The position numbers and the translations under genes are program-made. The notes below the pieces were generated by a model. That model saw nothing but the letters and a program-made list of their open reading frames with translations, did not search any database and was not told where the DNA came from. Of a stretch of 64,000 nt of DNA, positions 23,042-33,051 are shown one piece after another. Numbering within the stretch: position 1 is the first letter of the stretch; every line of letters starts with the position of its first letter. The stretch is from Planoprotostelium fungivorum (Eukaryota; Evosea; Variosea; Cavosteliida; Cavosteliaceae), in assembly GCA_003024175.1 (NCBI GenBank), contig MDYQ01000014.1:124001-188000 (forward strand), written 5' to 3'.

Positions 23042-23618
23042 CTGTAAGACAATGAGTCCATCTCTCATCTCTTCGTGTGATGATCGTCATTCGGTGGATG
23101 ATGATCGTGATGGACGAAAGAAATCACGTTGTTGGCGGTGGTGACGTGTGGCTGTGTTGGTGTATGTTGAGAAATGGAGAGCCACCAATGCCAACTGCTG
23201 TTCCAGTTGAAACATCAGTTTTCAGTGTGTTTTCTACCAAATTTATTGTTACGTAACATCTGTCAGCCTTTCCTGGAATTTGGGAAGACACTGACACGCA
23301 CAAGCCTCCCTCTCACTTTTTTAAGGTGCTGAAGTAGCTGTGGAGGGAGGCTCACAAGTATTATACCGAGATACACTGACATTATATCTATGGTGGACAG
23401 CGCGCTGTGATCCACTCATCTGGACTGCATCACATCATGTAGGAAGTATTTATGACGTAGGATCTGTAGGACGAGATAGCGTGCATCGTATAGACGATGA
23501 GCCATCCAGCGATCAACGACGTCCGCATATCTTCTCTCGCAGTCATCGTCTCCACACACATGGGTGCATCACATGATTCACATCACACGATCTAGAGAGA
23601 CGACATCGTTCTTCATCT
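23042..23618. other. Intergenic interval upstream of the Con-6 gene
   Basis: This stretch lies between the Con-6 start and the arrestin stop. No coding frame or RNA gene is supported; a 78-codon plus-strand frame (23340-23576) has no recognisable features. It presumably holds the Con-6 promoter. Confidence 0.4.
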
Positions 23619-26600
23619 TTATGTCTTTGTCTCTCTCACAGAATGTCTAACCGACCACGAGCTACTCGTTCGACTCAGAGACGTCTGCAAGTTGAGGAAC
23701 CTCTGTCGGATGCTGTTCGTTCTACACAGAGAAGACATCGTCATCGTATCATCTGATGCTTCTACGTTTCTCTTCGTATGGATGTCCGGGCTACACCAAG
23801 CAGAAGACGAGAGGAAGTTCTTCTGTGCGTTCGTTGCATCCTCTTTGTCTTTGAGATGACGCCGGGCGACCTGTCTAAAGGCCTTCTCGAGGTGATAGCC
23901 CTCGCATGCCACTTGTTTGAGTCTCTCGCGGAGGACGTGGAATATGTCTATTGTCTCTTCTTCTTCTCTCCTGCGATTTTTTCAGAACATGCATCATGTG
24001 ATATGACGATGATGGATCACTCTGAGTAACATGCAACCAGAGACATCATGAAGGTGTTGAGCTTTCCGACTCGCATGATGCACTTCTCGATGAGCGTCAA
24101 GATGTTGTTCCTCTCCGTGATGAAGTTGTCGGGCTCCTGGCAGGCCTCGATGGATGAGATGAGAGAGGTGACTGCCTTCATCACTTCTTTTCTTCCCTGT
24201 TCGATGTGTTCTCTCGATTGAGAGTTATTCCAAGGGAGGTCGCTGTCACGCCAGAAGGCGGAGATGTGTAGGAGGGGTTGGACAAGGTTACGGAGGGAGT
24301 GGATGACAGTCATGCGGGTTGCATTAGAAGGTGAGTCACCCAGAGATGAGCCTGATGAAGTTTCAGAAGATGAATACAATAAAATGAAATAAAATGGTGA
24401 GGAAACAATAAAAGGAAATAAAATACCTTCGGCGGAGGGTGCGAAAGAGTTGATGATGACCTCGAGAGCGACACACATGTCTTCAAACTGATTCGGTTCC
24501 GTCTCTTCTTCTTCTTCCTTCTCTTCCTCCTTCTTTCCCACGTTTTGTAGACTCTCTAAGCTGCGTAAGAGTCTGCCCATGGTGTGTGTCGGTGGGGTGT
24601 CTGTCATGGTGTTCTGTGAAACTTCGGCCAGAAGGTCCTGCGTCCTCTTTATGATGCGAGAGACGAGATAGTCGACCTGATGATGTGTCAATCATGTGAT
24701 GTATGATGTGCATCATCAGATCGGATGATGTCTAACCTGTTGAGGCTCTTCTGCCGTAGAGATGCCATTGTATTCGATGGTCTTCTGAACTAAATTCTTC
24801 ACGATCTCCATCACTTGTGATGTGATGGACTCGATCTGTTCCAAGAGCTGCGGATGAGGCACTGAATAGAGGGAAAGCAAAGTGAAGACTGTTTCCGTGA
24901 GGTCTCTAGACAATTGGATGATGGTGGGCAACTTTTCAGAAGAGGAACCGCTGAGAACGAGAGAGCTAGACGGATGAGANATCATGTGATGTGTAATGTG
25001 CATCATCAGATCGGATGATGTCTGACCTGTTGAGGTTCTTCTGCGGTAGAGATGCCATTGTATTCGATGGTCTTCTGAACTAAATTCTTCACGATCTCCA
25101 TCACTTGTGATGTGATGGACTCGATCTGTTCCAAGAGCTGCGGATGAGGCACCGAATAGAGGGAAAGCAAAGTGAAGACGGTTTCTGTGAGGTCTCTAGA
25201 CAATTGGATGATGGTGGGCAACTTTTCAGAAGAGGAACCGCTGAGAACGAGAGAGCTAGACGGATGAGACAGAGTCACAGACTGCTCTTCTAAAGCCTTG
25301 TGGGTGGTCGAGATATCGGCCACGATAGAGCCTCCTTCGTTTCCGGCCATATAGAGGGCGTTCTTGAGATCGCTCATGGCTGTCTGATGTCGCATGAGGA
25401 AACAATAAAATGAAATAAAATCATTTTCACCTCGAATCGTTTCCAAGCCACAGCCAACAGAGTCGAGAAGGCAGAGTCGCCGGACTTCATGTTCGAGTGG
25501 CTGCAGATGATGACGATCTGATGCATGGACAGAAGGATGCATTTGGTACTGCTCAATACGTCCTGTTGGACTCCCAAATTTCTGATGAACGAAGTCATCA
25601 GCAGCACACCTTCCATGAGATCTTCTTGATGACGACCCAACGTCTGCATCACGGTCATCACATCACATCATCACCTTTCCATCACCTTCAACGTCTTTGA
25701 CAATTCTTTCTTTGGAGTTTCCGTTCGAACTTGCTTCATCACTTGGCTCATGTTCTTCTCGAGACACCCGATGCGAGTGATGAGCTGATAGCAAGCGTCT
25801 TTGTATGTCATGTTGTCCGGCATCATGATGAGCTGATGAGTCTGTCCGACCATGACCATGTACCTTGCCCTCTCTAAATGGCCGATGTTCGTGTCGACCC
25901 CGCGAGCTGCATCGAATTGGTCGCTCATGACCGTCTGCAATTTCTTTGGGGCGGGTGCGAGACCAGATTTGGATGGCTTCTACAGTAGAGTGAGTTGTTT
26001 TTTTTTTCGAATGGAGGTGATGATGAGAGACATCGGGATGAGATCTCGTGCATGATGGAGTTATTGGATGTAGAGTGTTTGTGTGTGTCATGTTCTCTGA
26101 CCGTAGAAATATCTCTCGATGTTCGATGCGGTTTAGAAAAAATAAAAGAGAATAAAATGTGATTTTGGAACTCACGGGGCGAGAGAAGAGGTTAGATGAG
26201 AACAGTGATGTCTGATGCTGATGAGGCACCATCACCGGCACGTCTGCATTTGGAAGAGGGTTCGAAGGTGGTGGATCTATCGATTGTCCCAACATCCTCA
26301 CGGGAAACCTCAGGGTGCTCTTTACGCCCGAGCTCATGTGACATCTCACGATGACATCGTACGTAAGTGATAGAACCTTGCAGTTGTCGATGGTTGGTTG
26401 ATTCAATTGGGGCAGGTTGACGTCTATGTAACAGATACCCTGATAGAGGTTGCCCGATGAGAGGTTGAGGTCGTGATATTCTTTCCGGTCGATGACGTTA
26501 GTGATGCTGGCTGATCCAGAGCCTGAGATGGTGTCATTTAGAGAAAGAATAAAAGGAAATAAAATCGGAGATGATGAGAGGAGGGTGGCTCACCCTTGAT

Positions 26601-27521
26601 GAACTCTCCGGAGAGGTCTTCAGGGGCACTCTTCATGGTGTATCTCCACACCTGCTTCAATTTGATGACAACATGGTCCACCTGCCTCCATCAGATGATG
26701 AGAACTCGAGGACGAAATCACCTTTCGATTCGAGTTGTTGATGATGCGGATCATCATCTTGAACTGGTCCTTCTGCCACGTGATGTTCCTCTCTGGCTGC
26801 GCCTCGATCTCAAGAGGTGATTTCTCTTGTGGGCCCATGAATAATTTCTGCTTGACGTGGAGACGTTGTGTGAGGTCGATGTCTTTGAGTGTGTATGGAA
26901 CCACTAAGATGCATGTGAGGTGATGATGGAGATGGAGATGGAGATGGAGATGGACGGCGGGAGCTCACCGACACTGATTTCGGTCTTCGCTTTGATTGCA
27001 TTCTTCCATGGTTCGTCTACGCTCTGTTCTCTTCTGCCCCATGTGTCTATATATGCATGCAGGTGATATCGAACAGATATCTTTCCATGATGATAAGAAG
27101 CGGTGGGGAGGAGGTCGTTTCCGGGGAGTACGATTGTGAAGGGTGAACTGTATTCACCGGCCTGCGTGCGTTATAGAGGATGGGGGAGGTAATTTAAACA
27201 CACCTGTAAAACGACAGACTTTCCGACCGGTTGTTCTTCTCCTCCTTCTAATTTGTTGATGATAAGGCTGTATGTATATCAGATACCGTGTATCATCAGC
27301 CTTCTTTCGGCTCACTATTGACTGAGGAAGGGTATCTTCTTCTTCTTTGAGTTCTGCAGCTGTCCGGGTAAGATGATACTTCCTCGGAGGTAGATCCAAA
27401 CTGCATAGAAATCGGTCTTATGCTTGGGTGAAAAGTGTATCCTTCCAGTGATGACCGAGTTAGGATGGTATTCTCTCTTGTCTAATTCAAACATGCATGC
27501 GCTGACAGCCGACGTTGTCAT
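23619..27521 (-). CDS. Arrestin-domain protein with long helical C-terminal extension
   Basis: Two arrestin-fold halves open the protein. N-domain: FELDKREYHPNSVITGRIHF, then HKTDFYAVWIYLRGSIILPG; after two introns SSPFTIVLPGNDLLPTASYH and ISVRYHLHAYIDTW. C-domain: VPYTLKDIDLTQRLHVKQKL, then NITWQKDQFKMMIRIINNSN and VDHVVIKLKQVWRYTMKSAP (26.9-26.2 kb). From 25.98 kb on, about 550 helical residues follow (DQFDAARGVDTNIGHLERAR; TAMSDLKNALYMAGNEGGSI; VDYLVSRIIKRTQDLLAEVS; EETIDIFHVLRERLKQVACE) that I cannot assign; they look like helical-bundle or talin-like repeats. At least ten introns, several with the TTTTATT motif. A duplicated exon and an assembly gap lie at 24.7-25.3 kb. The last splice near 23.98 kb is not resolved. 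Arrestins sort membrane receptors. Confidence 0.75.
24691..25269 (-). repeat. Tandem 289 bp duplication around a single N
   Basis: 24691-24979 and 24981-25269 are the same length and differ at 8 positions, separated by one N at 24980. Each copy holds an intron end and one exon of the arrestin gene, and both encode an identical peptide. This could be an unmerged contig overlap of two haplotypes or a true exon duplication. Confidence 0.9.
26927..26954 (+). repeat. GGAGAT hexamer array in an arrestin intron
   Basis: Four to five perfect GGAGAT units within an intron that runs from about 26.90 to 26.97 kb. No further structure is seen. Confidence 0.8.
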
Positions 27522-28095
27522 GTTTATGCGTTTCGTGGGTGCGTTGGTGGTAAGTGTTCTTGATTGGCTCTCGCTCTACGATGATGGTCAACTCCAACAA
27601 CACTACTCTGTCTCTCTCACCGGCTCGTAAATGGGTAAAGGACCGCAGTCGTCCTGATTTCTCCTCCAATTTTCGATCCTGCGTCAGCCCAAGCCTCTTA
27701 CGGTGTAAAGTTGACAGTGGACACGCTAAGGTGAAGAAGAGAGGACCCACCAAGCAGATACCACTGCCAAGACGAGACAAGATGAGCATTTAGACGGGAG
27801 GAGTGTGTTTTCACTTGGTAAATCGTGGCTCTTGTGTGGCGCCGGCCTGGTGTTGAGGAGGCTGACCTCTATGTGAGTCTGTGAGACGTGTGAGATCACG
27901 TTGGGGTCTTTACTCCCCTCCTTTTCAGTTTCACGAAAATCGATTTTGATGGTTTAAGAGGACAGGTGTGGGTAAGAAGGGACACCCGCTCGTTCGGGCG
28001 GCATAGACATCTGGGGATTTCGATTCGAGGCTTGAAACGAGATAGAAGTTCGCGTGTGAACCGCATGAAGCGTTCCGCTCTTTATCAAAAGTTTC
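27522..28095. other. Intergenic interval upstream of the arrestin gene
   Basis: Open frames exist on both strands between 27.55 and 27.79 kb (for example a Ser/Lys/Arg-rich plus-strand frame ending at 27793) but overlap one another and match no family. The arrestin promoter should lie here. Confidence 0.4.
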
Positions 28096-28904
28096 TTAGA
28101 GGCAGATGGCGGTGGGGCAAGATGTGCAGGTTCTCGATGTGATGAAACACTTTGTGCCCTCAGCACAGACGGGGGGGCATTGTGGAACGATGTCGGCACA
28201 CATGACACAGTCACCGTCGTCGACCTCCTCTATAGGACGATCAGAGCCATCGTGTATCGTCCATGATGGAGACTCACGACAGACACCGGTGGCATCGGGG
28301 GTGTTGGCGTCGAGCTGGCAAGCATAACCGGATGGGCAAGTGCGACCCTGAAGGCCTCCACAGACGATCACATCGGGTCTAGGCTCTGTAGATGTTTAGA
28401 AGATGATGGAAGGTGTCGGATGATGCATTTCTCACCGCAGGTGCCAGACATATCGGGATGGGTGGCGACGTTGGGAGAGACTCTGCAGAAGAAACCGGCG
28501 GGGCACTTCAGAGCTCCGATACCTCCACACTGACGGGCGGGTGGCTTCTTGACTGTATGTGTGTGAGATCGTAGAGGATGATGCATTATATCAAGACACA
28601 CCGCAGACACCCTGTTCGTCGGCGATGGGAGTCGTCTCGTTGGCTCCGTATTGGCACATGAAGCCCTCGGGGCAGATCTTGCCCAAGAATCCACCGCAGA
28701 CGGAGGGGTCTGATTTACATCATCTTTGAGATCCACACGTATAGACGACTCACTGCAGTGACCACTCCTGGGGAACGAAGCGCTGCAGACATAGCCGTCT
28801 GGGCATTTTCTGTTCCTGAGACCGGCGCATTTGGGTCTATCCTCGAAGGATAGGGCACAAGCAGCTGCGACGATGAGGAGGAAGATGGTGGTGCGGTTCA
28901 TCAT
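28096..28904 (-). CDS. Secreted Cys-repeat protein
   Basis: Signal peptide MMNRTTIFLLIVAAACALSF. Four repeats follow, one per exon, with the pattern CxGLxxxxCPxGYxC...GxC: CAGLRNRKCPDGYVC, CGGFLGKICPEGFMC, CGGIGALKCPAGFFC and CGGLQGRTCPSGYAC. The last exon has a denser Cys cluster (CVMCADIVPQCPPVCAEGTK, then CTSCPTAICL). Introns fall between repeats, consistent with spread by exon duplication. Extracellular, disulfide-rich; such modules occur in amoebozoan coat and secreted proteins. Two Met codons at 28904 and 28901 both serve as starts. The ABCG gene at the left edge has a similar CPxGxxC style, though not the same repeat. Confidence 0.8.
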
Positions 28905-29107
28905 TGTGTGTCTGATGGAAAGTGAGAAACAGAGCGTTGTATGTACATTTTTTGACGAGGTGGTGACAGAAGCCGACGTTTCCATAAGACAACACGAAAT
29001 CGCATGGAAACAGCACCCTCCTCTTGGTCATGGTACGATCGTTGAATCCGTATATTTGAGAATACTGATGAGGAGTTCGACGTCTATGACTTTATCTCAT
29101 GTTATTC

Positions 29108-30608
29108 TCATGAGAAACCCACGGACCTGAGCCAGAAGGTGACTTGCTTGTTGGGATGGTAATATGGCATCAACGTCTTCAACATCTCCCCATCCAAATG
29201 TCCTCCATCGTGAAGCCACACCAGTACTTCCACGTTTCCAAACTCTAAAGAATCCAAGAACGCATCGACGGCGCTCAATCGTCCTCCGTGTTGGATGATC
29301 CAGACGGCATCTTCTATCCTTCCCCCCTCTAATGCATCTCTTGCATCACATACAGACCAATCGTAGCCATTCTCATCCAACCACTCCAAGACTTGCGTTC
29401 CTGAGACGTTTCGCCAAGCGTAGTAGAAGATGGGGTGATGGATGGTGTAGCCGTGCGATCTCAACCAATCGAGAGAATCGACATGAGTCCACGTCTTGAG
29501 AGGATGGTCCCTCGAGAGCAGCCAATGGAGGATAGAGAAATGGCCCGAGAGAGCGATTCGAGAGTAGATCTCTTGGTCCCAGGTTGCATGATGTCGGTGG
29601 AGCCAGTCCAAGATGGAGATGATGTTCTCCTCTTCACTCATCGAGCGCTCGTTGGAGAAGATGGCTACATCGCACATGTCATCTTCGATGAGATGGCCCT
29701 GTGAGAAGAGATAGTCTGAAACGGTGACGTTCCTCCTCTCGATCGCCATGCGGAGAGCTCCAGCGGGGGCGGGTCTCGATGATTGGATCCATCGGATGAG
29801 AGATAGACACATGGCATCGTAGCTGTGAAGCAGTATCCAATTCGAGTTGACGTCCAGAGGGAGTTGACATTCGTGATGGGTGATTAGCCATTCGACGGTC
29901 TGTATGATGCCATCCGGTGGGACAGATCGACCGTATCCTCTACTTCTCATCGCCTCTCCTTGCATGTAAAGTCGGCATTGGAGGGCCTCCCGTATGAGAT
30001 CGTCACATGGGTCCAAGCGACGCCGGTTCATGAGCCATTGGATGATGTCTAGGAAGCCACTGCTGAGAGACGCTCGAGTGATGTGATCTTGTATGATTCC
30101 ATCGCGATCGTACAGCCACTCCAAAACATGGATCTGTGACACTAGAGTCAGGCGAGATGCATGTGAGATACATCACCCAGCCACCACTGATGGCACCCAG
30201 CCACATGTCTAATGGAGCCTTCTTATGGAACTCACGAGACATCATCCAGTGCATGATCTCGATCCTTCCACTGTGAGCTACATCCCAGTGAGCAGCAGAG
30301 CCGAAGGTGCAGCCCTTCTCTTCATTCAACCATTTCACAACGTCTATATCCCCTCGACACAAGGCATCAAGAAAGATCTCTGGCTCTCGTGACGGATTGA
30401 TGTCGGTCGTATTATAGAGCCAATCTAAGACGGTGATGTCACCTGAAGGAAGGCAATGTTGAATGTCGTAAAGGATGCATTCTGATCCTTCACATTGAAA
30501 GACAATGGATGAGAGCCAGTGTGATTGGTGTGCCACAGATATGCGATCGACTGGTTGAATGTACGATAAGATGGCCATCAAGACCTCGCAAGGTAGATCT
30601 TGTAACAT
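29108..30608 (-). CDS. F-box protein with ankyrin-type WL repeats
   Basis: MLQDLPCEVLMAILSYIQPV is a clear F-box start. Then come many repeats of about 30 residues built around a hydrophobic xxWL core: ITVLDWLYN, IDVVKWLNEEKGC, IEIMHWMMSREF, IHVLEWLYDRDG, LDIIQWLMNRRR, IISILDWLHRHHA, TQVLEWLDENGYDW, EVLVWLHDGGH. These divergent ankyrin-like repeats are common in amoebae. One intron near 30.12-30.18 kb. F-box/ankyrin proteins act as substrate receptors for SCF ubiquitin ligases; the target is unknown. The stop is at 29108. Confidence 0.82.
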
Positions 30609-30866
30609 AGAATCCTCGGTCTCTGTTGTAACGTGTACAGAAGAGATGATTGACGATGCCGATTTGATGATGTGGAACTATAAATCAAAATCCCTCTTTT
30701 CTTTCATTATCCACGTAAGAAGCCTCCATCGAGTCTATCCAATAGAGGATGTGACACCCGAGTGCCCCACAAAAAGCTCATCTCGGTTGAAAATAGTCTG
30801 AAAACTCATAGCGGACCTCATGATGTCCTCTCACTATCACGCACGCACGCACGCATCGACGACAAC

Positions 30867-31193
30867 ATGAGAACGAATAGAGAGTGGTTTTGGGAGAACA
30901 TTACACCTGAAGAGAGTGCTGCCATGCTGCAAGGTCAACCTGCTGGAACATTTCTCGTGAGATGTTCTAGAACGCCAGGATGTCTGGCCGTGTCTTACGT
31001 GGCCAAGAATGGAACAGTGAAGAAGTCTCTCGTATCACGTTACCCCAATGGAGGCTTTACATTGGACGACCAAGTGATGCCGTGTCGAGGTGTTACCTGA
31101 CAAAGTCGTTAGGTCTTTCACACGATGGACGACCTAATTAAACGGTATCAATCATCAGGGGACCTGTCTGAACCATTGTCTCAATCGTTATGA
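30867..31193 (+). CDS. Stand-alone SH2 domain protein
   Basis: About 95 residues in two exons. EWFWENITPEESAAMLQGQP then AGTFLVRCSRTPGCLAVSYV shows alphaA and the FLVR phosphotyrosine-binding Arg. GTVKKSLVSRYPNGGFTLDD gives the central strands, and after a phase-0 intron (about 31074-31114) VFHTMDDLIKRYQSSGDLSE supplies the C-terminal helix (..FxSLxdLixxY). No other domain is attached, so this is a minimal phosphotyrosine adaptor. A receptor tyrosine kinase lies in the same window at 61-64 kb, but no link is shown. An upstream in-frame segment exists, but the Met at 30867 starts the domain neatly. Confidence 0.85.
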
Positions 31194-31427
31194 CAGACCC
31201 AATGCACACTTGTAAAGTCTAAAAGTACATATAATGAATAGAACGAAGAAGTATCTCTCGTGTGTTCATTTTATATGGACCCATATTCCATTTCTCTAAC
31301 GATGAGTAATCACATCATCATCATACAACAGAAAGACACCGATACATTCAGTTCTATTGTTCAAAAGACTTCGGTCCACACGACCGATATTCCTCCTCTC
31401 GAATTCGATGTCCATATTTGTTGTTAT

Positions 31428-32632
31428 TTACACTTGCTGCTGTCCTCGATCATCGACCTTCATCTCCGAGATGGTGACCGTGGCCAGTTCAGAATCTTGA
31501 ACTCTCTCGTTCTCTCTCTCTTCTTGACCCTCCTTCAACGTCTTCTCTTCCATGGGACCGACTTGAACGACAACTGTCTCATCGGCTTGCTTCTGTTTCT
31601 GTAGAGCTTCCTTATCAGATTGCAACTTCTTGTATGCCTTCTTGCCGATGATGCCGATGATGACAATGACAAGGATGGTGGCCGTGATGTTGACACAGAT
31701 CATGACGATTTGGATGGTGCCCATGTGACTGGCTGATATAGAGGTCAGAGATAGAATAAAATGATTTCCTCACAATTTAAAGCCTCCTGGATACTCTTCA
31801 GAGTCGTACCCAGATAAGTATAGACAGCAGAGACGATGGCTGTTGGAATGACACCAGCGATGCAGAAGACGTGAAGAGGGATCTTGGTCGTCTGCATGTT
31901 CATATCAGGTGATGCCGTCACGAGATGCAAATGACTCACCGATAGGATCATGTTGAGGATGCCAAAGGGGATGGGGCTGAAACGGAGGAGGAAGACAAAC
32001 TTCCATGATTCCTTCTCGATCATCTCCTCCACATCGGTGAACCACGTGAATTCTGATTCTAATGTCTTCTTTACCCTCTCTCTTAAGAACCTCCGACAGA
32101 AGATGAAGGCCACCGTGTAACCAATGATGGCACATGGAAGAGCCACGACGTAAGCTGCATCCTCTTCAGACGGCGGCATCGTAAGTGGACGTGGACTCAC
32201 TCTTCCAGAAGCCATAGACGAAACCACCGAAGATGCAGAAGAGTGTAAAGAGGTTTGGGATGGGAAAACCTGCCAGAAACTCGCCGGCCGCTACCACAAG
32301 TAGACCCCAGTGTCCGATCTTCCTCAAATGGACCAGTCCCTTCTCGATCAGACCGACTTTGGCCAATACGAAGAAGGTGACAATGATGGCTACGACGATG
32401 GAAACGAGAATGAGGAGGCGGATTATCATCTTCTTATGTCTCTGACGGAGTGTGAGACCATTCGAACCTCTAGATCATCACTCACTCTCAGACCAGCCAA
32501 GACCTTCTGTCCCCGAGTCTTTTCAACTCCATTTGCACCTGCGACCTCCCCGCACTCCGGCATGTCTTTGACCGTGAAGCACTCCTTCTTCACAACATCT
32601 ATCGTCGCTTCTTGTGGTGCGTCTGTGGGCAT
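31428..32632 (-). CDS. VTT/DedA (SNARE-associated) membrane protein
   Basis: N-terminal soluble exon (MPTDAPQEATIDVVKKECFT) then a membrane helix (IIRLLILVSIVVAIIVTFFV). The VTT core follows: GLLVVAAGEFLAGFPIPNLF, TLFCIFGGFVYGFW, then YVVALPCAIIGYTVAFIFCR. The signature FVFLLRFSPIPFGILNMILS (family F..R..p.iPf.lln) lies at about 32.0 kb, and IPLHVFCIAGVIPTAIVSAV gives further helices. The last exon adds a membrane helix and a charged tail (ATILVIVIIGIIGKKAYKKL; QKQKQADETV). VTT proteins such as TMEM41B, VMP1 and TVP38 act as lipid scramblases in the ER and Golgi. The intron near 31733-31774 joins the last two exons in phase. Confidence 0.85.
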
Positions 32633-33051
32633 GGTATTGCCTTCTGCCGTATGAATGTTTTCTGTTCGTGTTCGCTCTCAATCACCATGACAACACCTTT
32701 AGTCGTAATTTCTTCCTCAAAGGAAGCATAACCCAGAGACGAACCGTACTCGATCAGCATCAGAACCAGGGACAGCAGCTTTACGCTCTTTATAGAAGGT
32801 GCTCACCCTCGTGTGATCGAAGTGTGGACGAGAAGCTGTTCAAAATCGAGTGGAGGGAGGAGGTCACAATGGAGATCTACTCAAGTCAGTAGAGATCTAT
32901 ACCGTAAGGTGCTCCTTCCACTGACGGACGAACACATCTGACACGGAGACAGAGTGAATAAGCCACAACCCACACAACATCTCGAGCTCAATTGAGAGGT
33001 TCAGATGCACGTGTGATGGCTCAAAGACAAAAGGAGAAGGAAAGGAGAGGA
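32633..33051. other. Intergenic interval between VTT and kinesin-fimbrin genes
   Basis: About 420 bp containing the VTT promoter and the kinesin-fimbrin 3' end. No further gene is supported. Confidence 0.4.
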
